A DNA stretch of 64,000 bases. Origin: a virus. The notes beneath the pieces were generated by a model, which was given only the letters and a program-made list of their open reading frames with translations, made no database searches and had not been told where the DNA came from. Position 1 is the stretch's first letter. Every line of letters starts with the position of its first letter. The stretch is from positions 1 through 64,000 of IMG/VR virus record IMGVR_UViG_3300033571_007861; one strand, given 5' to 3'. Shown here in pieces: positions 47,214-56,417 of the stretch. A program made the translations under genes and the position numbers.

Positions 47214-47908
47214 TGGCTATGGACTACAATACATTCGTAGCAACCGTCGCCAACATCATGGCGGCGGATTCTACTACGCCTGAGTTTGTTCAGATTTTGC
47301 CGCAGGCAATCGCCTATGCGGAAAACAGAATTTATCGTGAACTTGATATTATTGATTCTGTTCACATTAACGATACATCGGCTTTGACGCCTTTAAACCG
47401 TAGTTTTACTCTTCCTGCCGCACCCTATGGAAACTTCCTGACTGTTCAGGGAATTAACGTGCTCTATGGCAGTGGTCCTCAGCGCAGACAGCTTCAGCCC
47501 GTGGCTATATCTTATCTAAACGCCGTATGGGGCTCTCCGACCGGCGCTACGCTTCCTGAATATTTTGCCATGGTCAAACAAGACACGATGCTTGTTGGTC
47601 CGTGGCCGGATCAGGCATATACGGTTGAGGTAATCGGAACCTATCAGCCTGAACCTTTGTCTGCAACAAACACAACGACGTTCTTGACGATCAATCTTGC
47701 TGATCTTTTTGTTGCAGCAGGCATGATCTTTATGAGCGGATTCATGCGCGATTTTGGTTCTCAAAGCGATAACCCGGCGCAAGCTCAGTCATGGGAAGGT
47801 CAATATAAGCAGCTTTTCAATTCTGCAAACATCTTGGAGTTGAAAAAGAAATTCTGTGGCGCTGGTTGGACTTCGCTTTCTTCTATGCCGATTTCTCCGA
47901 CGAGGTAA
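47213..47908 (+). CDS. Neck adaptor protein (DUF6682-type)
   Basis: The 231-residue product shows FVATVANIMAADSTTPEFVQ, LPQAIAYAENRIYRELDIID, and later LPEYFAMVKQDTMLVGPWPD with TVEVIGTYQPEPLS. This matches the phage adaptor family that connects portal and tail. The end contains DLFVAAGMIFMSGFMRDFG. A second adaptor besides the gp4-like protein fits a short-tail neck. Confidence 0.7.
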   Translation: MAMDYNTFVATVANIMAADSTTPEFVQILPQAIAYAENRIYRELDIIDSVHINDTSALTPLNRSFTLPAAPYGNFLTVQGINVLYGSGPQRRQLQPVAISYLNAVWGSPTGATLPEYFAMVKQDTMLVGPWPDQAYTVEVIGTYQPEPLSATNTTTFLTINLADLFVAAGMIFMSGFMRDFGSQSDNPAQAQSWEGQYKQLFNSANILELKKKFCGAGWTSLSSMPISPTR

Positions 47909-47912
47909 CATC

Positions 47913-50027
47913 GTGCCGTTCGCAGAAGTGAATCTTGTCCCAACTGTTAACGTAGAGACGACCCTCGCTGATAACGCGAGCGGCGTTTCTGAATCCAACT
48001 TCATCCGTTGGCGCGGCGCGTTACCTGAAAAACGTGGCGGCTGCATTCTTTACTATAACAACACCATTCAAGGAACCCCCACCGACCTCCAACCATGGTT
48101 AGGCATTAACGGTGAAAAGTTTCTTGGCATCGGGACAGATGCGGGCTTGTTTGTTCTCCAAGACAAGTCGCCGTATAATATTTCTCCTCAATACATAGAC
48201 AGCAACTCTCAGACACCGCCAAAGTTTACAACTTATGCTAACTCTTCAACAGTCAGGGTTGAAGATTCCGGAGTTTCCGGAACATCTTCCAACGTAACCA
48301 TTTATGATTCTGTTGTTTTTAATACGCCAGTTTCTATTGATGGGTTGATTATATTTGGCGAATATAAAATAAAAAATTCAATATCACCATCGCCATCTGT
48401 TTATGAAATTGAGGCAAATGGACTTGCTGCCTCTGGAGTTGTTAACGGCGGTGTTTTGCCGGAGTTTGTTACAACGGCTGGCAACTCATCCGTAACCTGC
48501 AATTTTCCAAATCACAATTATGCCGTTGGAGAAATGGTTTCTTTTCTTGTTCCGACAACGGTTGCTGGAATTACGATATTTGGTTCATACATAATTCGTG
48601 CCGTTAATCCGGGAGTTTCTTTTGACTTTGTTGCTGAAAACGCAGCGAGTTCAACGACAACCGCTTATATGAACAACAATGTTCTTAATGCACGATATTG
48701 GATTGTTTCCGGACCAGTCATCAACGGGTCTGGATATGGATTAAATGGTTATGGCGAATATCCATATGGCCAAGGGTCCGCTGATCCTCCGTTGACTGGA
48801 ACACAATACGGCAAGGGCGAATGGTGGCTTGATAATTGGGGTGAGAGGTTAATCTCTTGTGGAGAAGGCGGTCCACTGTTTGAGTGGTCAAAACTTGACG
48901 GCTTTAACAACGCAAGCATTATCAATGGCGCTCCTGTGGCCAACATGGGCATGTTTGTCGCCATGCCTCAGCAGCAGGTCATGTGCTGGGGCTCCACATA
49001 TACGGGCCAAGTAGACCCGCTTCAAATTCGATGGTCCAATGTTGGGGATTATGCGGATTGGACGCCGCGAGTAACCAATCAGGCTGGCGGTTATCATATT
49101 CCAACTGGATCAAAAATCGTCCGTGGTATTCAGGGCCAGACGCAGCAGTTCTGGTTTACAGATATTGATGTTTATGTTGCTCAATATACAGGTGATCCTT
49201 TTGTCTACAGCTTTAACAAAATTGGTTCTGGCTGCGGACTGATTGCTCCTAGAGCCGTTGGTATGCTTGGCGGTTCTATTTATTGGATGAGTCAAACGCA
49301 GTTTTATGTTGCGACTGCGGGCAACTCCCCTATGCCTATTCCGTGTAGCGTGTGGGATTTTATCTTTCAAAACACCAAGCAGGGCATAAATCCCGAAAGC
49401 GGCAAGCCTTATAGCGATGGCGTTGTGTGCGGCACAAACGCTATGTTTAATGAGGTGAACTGGTTTTTTACGTCTGTTGATTCTCCTGACGGGTATCCTG
49501 ATGCCTATGTGTGCTATAATACACAGTATAACATGTGGGATTATGGATACATGGGGCGAACGGCTTGGTATGATCAGTCTGCGCTTGGACCACCGTTGGC
49601 GGCTAATTCGCAAACAGTTCTAGGCGTTCAGCAGGGTTACATTTATCAGCATGAAACGTCGTATGATTTGGCGAACGGTCTGACCATAAACCCAATCAAC
49701 GCTTATCTCAAAACTGGTTATTTTAGCTTGTCTAATGGCCAAGATTTGAGTTTCGTGGATTGGATGCTTCCCGATATGAAATGGGACACTTATGCGCTTC
49801 AGAATGAAATTGATGGCGCTGATCTTCAGGTAACATTTTATGTCACCGATTACACTGGAGAAACACCGAAGGTTTATGGCCCTTATAATATGAACAAAAC
49901 GACAAAGTTTATATCTCCAAGGTTTCGTGGTAGATACGTCTCCATGAAAATAGAAAGCAATGATTCAAATTCTTTTTGGAGGCTCGGCAGCATCCGTTAT
50001 AGATTTGCACCATCGGGGAGGCGATAA
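47913..50027 (+). CDS. Tail stabilisation / hub protein (P22 gp10-like)
   Basis: GTG start eight bases after GAGG. The 704-residue beta-rich protein begins VPFAEVNLVPTVNVETTLAD and has GEKFLGIGTDAGLFVLQDKS, TQQFWFTDIDVYVAQYTGDP and IGSGCGLIAPRAVGMLGGSI. It ends FRGRYVSMKIESNDSNSFWR with LGSIRYRFAPSGRR. This is the pattern of phage stabilisation proteins that close the neck and form the tail hub. Confidence 0.8.
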   Translation: MPFAEVNLVPTVNVETTLADNASGVSESNFIRWRGALPEKRGGCILYYNNTIQGTPTDLQPWLGINGEKFLGIGTDAGLFVLQDKSPYNISPQYIDSNSQTPPKFTTYANSSTVRVEDSGVSGTSSNVTIYDSVVFNTPVSIDGLIIFGEYKIKNSISPSPSVYEIEANGLAASGVVNGGVLPEFVTTAGNSSVTCNFPNHNYAVGEMVSFLVPTTVAGITIFGSYIIRAVNPGVSFDFVAENAASSTTTAYMNNNVLNARYWIVSGPVINGSGYGLNGYGEYPYGQGSADPPLTGTQYGKGEWWLDNWGERLISCGEGGPLFEWSKLDGFNNASIINGAPVANMGMFVAMPQQQVMCWGSTYTGQVDPLQIRWSNVGDYADWTPRVTNQAGGYHIPTGSKIVRGIQGQTQQFWFTDIDVYVAQYTGDPFVYSFNKIGSGCGLIAPRAVGMLGGSIYWMSQTQFYVATAGNSPMPIPCSVWDFIFQNTKQGINPESGKPYSDGVVCGTNAMFNEVNWFFTSVDSPDGYPDAYVCYNTQYNMWDYGYMGRTAWYDQSALGPPLAANSQTVLGVQQGYIYQHETSYDLANGLTINPINAYLKTGYFSLSNGQDLSFVDWMLPDMKWDTYALQNEIDGADLQVTFYVTDYTGETPKVYGPYNMNKTTKFISPRFRGRYVSMKIESNDSNSFWRLGSIRYRFAPSGRR

Positions 50028-50030
50028 GTC

Positions 50031-50393
50031 ATGTCTAATGACAGCATGACATCTGCGTTGCAAAACGCAGTTATCGCTATAAACAAAAGGACATCAACTG
50101 ATCTTTATCTTAAAGGGCAGTTTACTTCTGACACTTATGCGGGCTCAACGACGGTTGTTATTGCCCAGACAAAGGGCCAGTTAATCAATGTCTGCATTAC
50201 GACCTCTGCTGCTGCTACAGTGACGTTTTACAATCAATCGTCTTCTGGAACCTTGTTTCCGATTAAGGTTCTCTATGTTGTTCCCGCAAGTGCGACGCAG
50301 GGTGTTTATCCGATTGGTCAAGTGTTTAATACAGGTTTGGTCATGGTTGTTGGTGCGGGCGTTTCAGCTAATGTGACTTACTCTTTGGGATAA
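50031..50393 (+). CDS. Small virion-region protein, 120 aa
   Basis: The ATG follows GGGGAGGCGATAAGTC. Beta-rich product with [20 protein letters not shown] and [18 protein letters not shown]. Reads as a single small structural domain. Not recognised. Confidence 0.6.
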   Translation: MSNDSMTSALQNAVIAINKRTSTDLYLKGQFTSDTYAGSTTVVIAQTKGQLINVCITTSAAATVTFYNQSSSGTLFPIKVLYVVPASATQGVYPIGQVFNTGLVMVVGAGVSANVTYSLG

Positions 50394-50398
50394 AGAAA

Positions 50399-50965
50399 AT
50401 GCCGTTGAAGCGTGGAAAATCTCAGGCTGCGATCAGTTCTAATATTAGCGAACTTGTTCACTCAGGCCGTCCGCAAAAGCAAGCCGTCGCCATCGCGCTT
50501 AACACGGCCCGTAAGGCTATGGAGCGTGGCGGGTCGCCTCACAACGACCCCAAGGTGTTTCATGGGCCTTTGAAAGCGCCTATCCCCGGTCGGACGGATC
50601 GGATGAAGGTTCACGTCGCCAGCGGAAGCTATGTGATCCCCGCTGACATTGTTTCGGGCATTGCTGAGGGAAACACTGAAGCCGGGTTTGAAATCATCAA
50701 GAAAATGATTGATGACAAAAAGTCTCAGGGTGGTCGCGTTGGTATGATTAGCAAGTATGGGTTAAACGGCAAATATCACGAGGCTAGAGGAAAGGTTCCT
50801 GTGATTGTTGCTGGTGGGGAATATATTCTTAGCCCAGAGGAAGTAGAGCTATTTGGCGATGGCGATTTAAACGCTGGCCATAAGGTTTTGGACAAGTTTA
50901 TTTTGTCTCAGAGAAACAAACTGATCAAAACTCTTAAAAAACTACCTCCGCCAGCAAAGGACTAA
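50399..50965 (+). CDS. Conserved virion-associated protein, 188 aa
   Basis: Residues 1-45 have the [20 protein letters not shown] ... [14 protein letters not shown] start common in phages (DUF6496-like). The middle and end carry [20 protein letters not shown] and [20 protein letters not shown], two similar 'G-x-Y-x-[IL]-x-x-x-[DE]' segments. Found next to neck and internal-protein genes in related phages; function unknown. The stop is 60 bases before the next endonuclease gene. Confidence 0.7.
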   Translation: MPLKRGKSQAAISSNISELVHSGRPQKQAVAIALNTARKAMERGGSPHNDPKVFHGPLKAPIPGRTDRMKVHVASGSYVIPADIVSGIAEGNTEAGFEIIKKMIDDKKSQGGRVGMISKYGLNGKYHEARGKVPVIVAGGEYILSPEEVELFGDGDLNAGHKVLDKFILSQRNKLIKTLKKLPPPAKD

Positions 50966-50991
50966 AGGTTTATTTTCAAAAGGTTTTGGAG

Positions 50992-50997
50992 TATAAT
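50992..50997 (+). promoter_or_regulatory. Possible -10 box before the endonuclease gene
   Basis: TATAAT sits 32 bases before the endonuclease start. The -35 region (TTTATT at a 17-base spacing) is poor, so a promoter is only possible. Confidence 0.3.
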
Positions 50998-51028
50998 GAG
51001 TTAAACGCCAAATGTAAACGAGGATAAT

Positions 51029-51925
51029 ATGGGTGTTCTTTACGAGCATTGGAGAACTGATACAAACGAGTGTTTTTATGTCGGCATTAGCTGGGCAAAC
51101 GAAAATACTCGCCCTCATGATTTGACCCCAAGAAACCCCCATCACGGGAATATTGTCGCTAAATTGAAAGAAAATAATTTTGAAGTAGACGTTCGCATAC
51201 AAGCGTGGGATTTGAATAAGGAAGAGTTGTGCGAATTAGAAGTAATGCAGATTGCTTATTGGCGTGATCTAATTGGAAATAGACTTACAAACATTGCTCA
51301 GGGTGGAGAAGGGTTGCGGCAATGGACCGATGAGATGAAAGAAAAACTATCTGCAAAAAAAATAAAAATGCTTAACGATCCCATTTTAGGGGCTTCAATA
51401 AGAAAAAAATTATCGGAGGCAAGAAAATCTTATTTTTATGATCCTAATTTTGGAAAAGAAAGAAGAGAATCTGCAAAATTAAGATTGAAAAAAACATCAA
51501 CTGAATATTGGTCAAATGAAGATTTAAAGGAACAGCGTAAATTATTGCATTCAAAAAAAATAAAAGAGTATTGGAATGATGAATTATGCGGAGAAAAAAG
51601 AAAAAAAGTTGTGTCAGAAAGATTTTCTGGCGATAAAAACCCTTCTAAAAATCCAGAAATAAAATTAAAGAAAGAACTGACTAGAAAATCTAAGGGAAGT
51701 GATTTTTACAAATTAAGCGAAAAGGCTAAAAAACAAATTGGTTTGAAAAATAAACAACATATGTTAAATAAAGGCGATTTAATTCACACTAAAAACTTAG
51801 ACGTAAGAAACAAAAACAGTAAAACCAGAAAAATCCAATGGTCATCTCCTGAATTTAGGTCAAAAATGATGTATTATTGGTGGTGGTCTAAAAATGTTAA
51901 AAATTATTTTTATTGGGGGGCATGA
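51029..51925 (+). CDS. GIY-YIG homing endonuclease, paralogue of 10378 gene, ending YWGA
   Basis: ATG after GAGGATAAT. The catalytic start VLYEHWRTDTNECFYVGISW (about 3-22) and YWRDLIGNRLTNIAQGG (about 78-94) closely follow the gene at 10378 (VYEHWRSDTNECFYVGMS, GNKLTNITDGG). The rest is Lys-rich with a GDKNPSKNPEIKLKKE block and diverges; there is no C-terminal helix-turn-helix. It ends NYFYWGA, and its TGA overlaps the acetyltransferase ATG. The base composition is strongly AT-rich. Confidence 0.88.
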   Translation: MGVLYEHWRTDTNECFYVGISWANENTRPHDLTPRNPHHGNIVAKLKENNFEVDVRIQAWDLNKEELCELEVMQIAYWRDLIGNRLTNIAQGGEGLRQWTDEMKEKLSAKKIKMLNDPILGASIRKKLSEARKSYFYDPNFGKERRESAKLRLKKTSTEYWSNEDLKEQRKLLHSKKIKEYWNDELCGEKRKKVVSERFSGDKNPSKNPEIKLKKELTRKSKGSDFYKLSEKAKKQIGLKNKQHMLNKGDLIHTKNLDVRNKNSKTRKIQWSSPEFRSKMMYYWWWSKNVKNYFYWGA

Positions 51926-52398
51926 TGAGCGTTTCGTTTAAAGATTGCCCTGACGTTAGGCTGGCGGTTAAAGAAGATTTTGAAGAAATTCTTAATCTTA
52001 TGAAGAACGCTTGCTCTGAAGATTCTCAACATTCTTTTGCTGAGGACAAAGTAATTTCAATGATTATGAGATATTATAATAAACAAGGAGTAATGATTTC
52101 TGTGATAGGAGAAATTGGTCGTCCTGTTGCTTATGTTTTATCAGAAGTTTGCCCGGTTTGGTATAGTGACGAGTGGCAAATCTTGGAGTTAAGTCTTTAT
52201 GTATCTCCAGAACATCGAAAAAGCACATACGCAAAACAATTAATGCAGTTTATGAAAACCGCGTCAGAAGGTCTAAAATTAGATTTAACAATAGGTGTGT
52301 TTTCTAATTCTCGCACAGAGGCCAAAATACGCCTTTACCAGAGACAATTTCCACAAGTAGGCGCTTATTTCTGTTTCCGCCCTGATACAACGCAATAA
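51922..52398 (+). CDS. GNAT-family acetyltransferase
   Basis: The first ATG overlaps the preceding stop (ATG 51925 is an alternative). The fold follows GNAT: VRLAVKEDFEEILNLMKNAC at the N-terminus, a central sheet with GRPVAYVLSEV, ILELSLYVSPEHRKSTYAKQ (about 94-113, acetyl-CoA site in an R-x-x-x-x-A/G-type loop) and a C-terminal strand. GNAT genes are often found beside phage internal-protein genes; the substrate is unknown. Confidence 0.75.
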   Translation: MMSVSFKDCPDVRLAVKEDFEEILNLMKNACSEDSQHSFAEDKVISMIMRYYNKQGVMISVIGEIGRPVAYVLSEVCPVWYSDEWQILELSLYVSPEHRKSTYAKQLMQFMKTASEGLKLDLTIGVFSNSRTEAKIRLYQRQFPQVGAYFCFRPDTTQ

Positions 52399-52409
52399 GG
52401 ATTAAGACA

Positions 52410-55400
52410 ATGGGTTCAAAAGGCAGCGGCGGTGGATCGTCAAATTTTAGTTTTCAAAATACGTCAAGCACTTATGCGCCCGCCCCGTCTGCTATGGCCG
52501 CTTATAATCAAGCCCTTGGCATGGCCGAAAACGTAGCGGCAATACCTTTCCAGCCTTATGGTGGACAGATGGTTGCCGGCGCAACTCCTGATCAAATGCA
52601 GGCGTGGGAAGCAACGCGACAAATGCAGGGCGGCGTTCAGCCTTATATCAACGCGGCTACAAATCTTCAGGGACAAGCTGTAAATCTTGCTGATCCACGA
52701 AACTTTAATCAGCAGACATTACAGCAATACATGAATCCGTATCAGCAGGATGTTGTCAATGCAACAATGGCCAATCTAGGCCAGTTGCAAGAACAACAGC
52801 AAAATAAATTGTCATCGCAAGCAATCAAGCAGGGTGCTTTTGGCGGTGATAGAACTGGTATTGCTCGCGCGGCTCTTGCTGGTCAGCAGAATCTTGCCAA
52901 TGCTCAGACTTTGGCACAGTTGCAACAGCAAGGCTATACCCAAGCAATGGGTCAATATAACCAGCAGCAGCAGATGGCTATTCAGACCGCTCAGAACGCT
53001 GCTTATGGTCTTGGCCAACTTGGCGGTCAAGCTCAAAATGCCGCTCTTACAGGTATTAATGCACTTCTTGGAACGGGCGCGCAACAACAAGGTCTTGCAC
53101 AGCAGCAGCTTTCAAACGCCTACAATCAATGGCAACAGCAGCGCGCCTATCCTTACCAGCAGGCCGCGTTCTATTCTGGTATTGCTGGCGGCATTGCGCC
53201 GAACATGGGTGGAACGACCAGCACTACAGGGTTCGGAACAGGACAAACCCAAATCCAACAACCAACGGGCGGTGGCGGTGGCGCTGGGGCGCTTACATCA
53301 CTTTTATCGTTCTTGCCTGCAATGTTTGGCGCTTCCGACGAAGACGACAAGACAGACATCAAATATCTTGGGCGCGATCCTGAAACCGGCGAGAAGATGT
53401 ATTCTTATCGCTATAAGGGCGACCCTAAATCCTATCCCAAGGTTGTTGGACCTATGGCTCAGGATATTGAAGAGGATGAGCCTGAGCGCGTTACGGAGAT
53501 TGGCGGTCACAAGGTTGTTGCTGGTCTTGGTCGTTTGAAGCCGAGTGAACGCGAAGAGTTTCAAGGCGGCGGTTCTGCGGGATCGTCTGCCGGTCTTGGC
53601 GCTCTTATGGGCGATTCTTCTTCCTCTCCGACGGCATCTTCATCTTATGCCGCACCGGCAGGCAACCTTGCTCAACAGTCACAGATTGATCCGGGCATGG
53701 GTCAGTTTTTGCAGGGTGTTTACGACCCAAGAACCGCCTATCAGGTTGCGCGATCAAAGTGGGTGAATCAACCGCAGTCTTTTGATCAGCCACAATTTCA
53801 ATCTGACTCGTTTCAATTTCCCAAACAGTTGATGCAGGATGGGAGTGACAGCTTCCCGTTTTTTGCGTCCGACAGCGAACCGAGACGGGAAGGCGGAAGA
53901 GTTGAAAAGGCGGAAGGCGGCGGTTTTGGATCGTTCTTTGACTTGCTGAAACATGGCGGCGCTATGGGTCCGTATGCAACGGCCCCTGACAATTACATGG
54001 GCGCAGCTCAACAGATTGGCTTGGGAAAGATCATTCCGCAGGCACAAGACAAGGCGAAAAGCATCACCGAGTCAGCGGCTGAAGGTATGCAACGTCATCT
54101 TGCCAGCGACAAGGGCGGTGGTGGAGGTGGCGGCGAGGGCGGTGCGCCCAAAATGCCTGAGTTCAAACCGCGTCGCCCGCAAAAGGCGGCTGCGCCAGCG
54201 GCGGAAGGCACAGGGCGTGAAGGCGGTCTTGGCGAGTTAGAAGCATCACCGGGCGCAGAGCCGCGTTCTGAGCCGCCAGTAACGGCGACCGATCCCGTTA
54301 TGCCTGCGGCTCCTGAGGGCGTTGGTCCGGGTGCTTTGGAAGGTGCCGGCGCTGGAGCGCCTTTTGATTTTGCCGCCGTTGCTCCGCCAATACATGAAAC
54401 GCATTTGTTGGACCCCGGATTTGGGTTTGGCATGGCCGAAGGCGGCAGGATTGAAAAGGCTGGCGGTGGCGCGAGCGGCGTTCCTGTTGGCGGCGGCAGG
54501 GCGGTGATTGGTTCTGGCGGCGGTCTTGGGGATATTGTTCTTGGGTCGTCTCCGTCATGGAGCGATCTTGCCGGTTTTGGCGAATTGTCGGCACAGAACG
54601 CCGCCATGTCTCCTGATGCTTTGACAAAAAACATTTGGTCCAAAGACCCCGGCGAACAGTTGACGCCTGAGCAGCAGGGGATGCCTGCTATGCCGGGCGA
54701 AGAATATTACAAGACGCCTCAAGAGCGATTGCCCGGAAAACTTCAAAGCCAGACGCAGGGCTCTCAAAACCCCGGCCTTGATCCATTCATGGCGATGATG
54801 ATGGGTGGCAAATCGGGCATGAACCTTGGTCTGGCGACCATGATTGGCAATCAGGTTCAGCAACAGCAGGCGAGCGAACAACAGAAAGCGCTGCAGGCCA
54901 AGCGTGAGAAGATGCTTGAACAGCCGCGTCCGGTTGAGGGGTATTTTTCCAAGATTGGAAATCAGAACATTAACCCGCGCACGGGCCTGTATAATTTGGA
55001 TTATACGGGCGCTTATTACGGAATGCCGTATAAGGATGGTGGTCGGGTAGACAAAGCAGATGGCGGTTCTTCTTATACAGGCAAAAAATATGGGTTGAAT
55101 GATCTGTATGACATCATGAGAAAAGCTGGCGCTACTCCTAAAGAAGCCGCTCAAATGGCGGCTGTTGGAATGGGGGAAAGTAGCGGTTGGTCTGCGGCGC
55201 GCAATTTGAATCGCAGGACTGGCGATAATTCTCATGGAATATGGCAGATCAACATGCTTGGCGGTTTAGGCCCTGAGCGCGCTAAAAAATATGGGTTGAA
55301 ATCCATAAACGATCTGTATGACCCTGTAACCAATGCAAGAATTGCACTTGATCTTTTGAGGAACACAAAAGGCGGACTTCACAATTGGGGCGCTTACAAC

Positions 55401-56396
55401 AAAAAGACCGCTCCTTATCGTCATGCTATGGCTCAAATATCGCAGTCGTTTCCTCAATTAGCGTCACGCCCGGTAGAGTTTTCTGACGTATCTTCTCCGC
55501 GCGCCGTCGCCTATCAGCCCGAGGCTCGCCCTCTCGCATATAAACCCGCCGAAGGAACGCCGATTGTTGCGTCTGACGCTAAAGGGTTTGCGCCGATTGC
55601 AGAACAACCGAAAGGCAGCGTCTTATCGCGCATAAATCCTGCCGATCCGTCTGGACCTTTGTTGGGGCAGGCTGCACCCGATTATGCAAAGATAAGCCCG
55701 CGCACAAATGTTGCGAGAATCCCTTCTCCTTCAAGCGGCTTTGGTCTCGTTGGTTCGGCGCAGGCGGCTGATAGAGGCGTCTATCCAGAAAGACCGCTTG
55801 GGGAAGGCGAGGCGATTCGTCCAAGAGATATTCCGATCATTGGAAATAGAGGCGAGGGTCGCTATCACACCATGAACCGTGATGCGTTTAACCCGCAGCT
55901 TCAACTTGCGCCCCATGTTCGTGAATCTGAGGAATTGACGCCCGCTTTTGGACAACCGACACGCCAGTCGTTGGGCGGTCCTCATATGAGTATGTATGGT
56001 GTTGGTCACATGGATGAGCCGACATACGCCGATTTCCCGATGCAGACGGGACCGTTAGGGACAGGTTTTGAAGAGCCACAAGAACAGATCGTTGCTCAGG
56101 ACCAGCCTGCAACTCACACCGAAGCAGCGCCAAGACAGATGTATTGGGGAGATTATCGTGATGTTGAGAACAATCCTTTAGGCGACTTCATTGATGAGTT
56201 GGCCGGGGATGTTCGTCGATCAGCACGCGCGGGAACAGCAGCTACTCCGATGGGCAAGTTTCAAGGACAGGGCGGATTGGGCGAATTGTTCAATCTGGAG
56301 GGATACTTGCCGGGTGGCGGTCAGGCGTCTCAAAGAGATAGACAAACCGCAGACGCAGGCTTTGATTTAGGTAGCCTTTTTGACGTTTTCGGTTAA
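52410..56396 (+). CDS. Giant internal virion protein with S74-like and lysozyme-like domains
   Basis: A 1328-residue mosaic. Residues 100-260 are Gln/Ala/Asn-rich helices. Residues 308-375 match the S74/endosialidase-type chaperone-like unit (EDDKTDIKYLGRDPETGEKM ... VGPMAQDIEE). Residues 886-1015 form a muralytic domain (AAVGMGESSGWSAARNLNRR, candidate catalytic Glu923, then NSHGIWQINMLGG). The GG-R-V/I-E/D-K-A motif occurs three times: EGGRVEKAEGG (about 494), EGGRIEKAGGG (about 677), DGGRVDKADGG (about 877). The end has MYWGDYRDVENNPLGDFIDE, shared with the next gene. Probably ejected through the envelope; inferred. Confidence 0.75.
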   Translation: MGSKGSGGGSSNFSFQNTSSTYAPAPSAMAAYNQALGMAENVAAIPFQPYGGQMVAGATPDQMQAWEATRQMQGGVQPYINAATNLQGQAVNLADPRNFNQQTLQQYMNPYQQDVVNATMANLGQLQEQQQNKLSSQAIKQGAFGGDRTGIARAALAGQQNLANAQTLAQLQQQGYTQAMGQYNQQQQMAIQTAQNAAYGLGQLGGQAQNAALTGINALLGTGAQQQGLAQQQLSNAYNQWQQQRAYPYQQAAFYSGIAGGIAPNMGGTTSTTGFGTGQTQIQQPTGGGGGAGALTSLLSFLPAMFGASDEDDKTDIKYLGRDPETGEKMYSYRYKGDPKSYPKVVGPMAQDIEEDEPERVTEIGGHKVVAGLGRLKPSEREEFQGGGSAGSSAGLGALMGDSSSSPTASSSYAAPAGNLAQQSQIDPGMGQFLQGVYDPRTAYQVARSKWVNQPQSFDQPQFQSDSFQFPKQLMQDGSDSFPFFASDSEPRREGGRVEKAEGGGFGSFFDLLKHGGAMGPYATAPDNYMGAAQQIGLGKIIPQAQDKAKSITESAAEGMQRHLASDKGGGGGGGEGGAPKMPEFKPRRPQKAAAPAAEGTGREGGLGELEASPGAEPRSEPPVTATDPVMPAAPEGVGPGALEGAGAGAPFDFAAVAPPIHETHLLDPGFGFGMAEGGRIEKAGGGASGVPVGGGRAVIGSGGGLGDIVLGSSPSWSDLAGFGELSAQNAAMSPDALTKNIWSKDPGEQLTPEQQGMPAMPGEEYYKTPQERLPGKLQSQTQGSQNPGLDPFMAMMMGGKSGMNLGLATMIGNQVQQQQASEQQKALQAKREKMLEQPRPVEGYFSKIGNQNINPRTGLYNLDYTGAYYGMPYKDGGRVDKADGGSSYTGKKYGLNDLYDIMRKAGATPKEAAQMAAVGMGESSGWSAARNLNRRTGDNSHGIWQINMLGGLGPERAKKYGLKSINDLYDPVTNARIALDLLRNTKGGLHNWGAYNKKTAPYRHAMAQISQSFPQLASRPVEFSDVSSPRAVAYQPEARPLAYKPAEGTPIVASDAKGFAPIAEQPKGSVLSRINPADPSGPLLGQAAPDYAKISPRTNVARIPSPSSGFGLVGSAQAADRGVYPERPLGEGEAIRPRDIPIIGNRGEGRYHTMNRDAFNPQLQLAPHVRESEELTPAFGQPTRQSLGGPHMSMYGVGHMDEPTYADFPMQTGPLGTGFEEPQEQIVAQDQPATHTEAAPRQMYWGDYRDVENNPLGDFIDELAGDVRRSARAGTAATPMGKFQGQGGLGELFNLEGYLPGGGQASQRDRQTADAGFDLGSLFDVFG

Positions 56397-56417
56397 AATA
56401 AAAGATAGTTTGGAGAT

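Noticed and set aside
10378-51925. Group I introns hosting the GIY-YIG genes
   Set aside because: Flanking genes are complete and not split, and the endonuclease genes directly touch the neighbouring start codons, leaving no room for intron structure.
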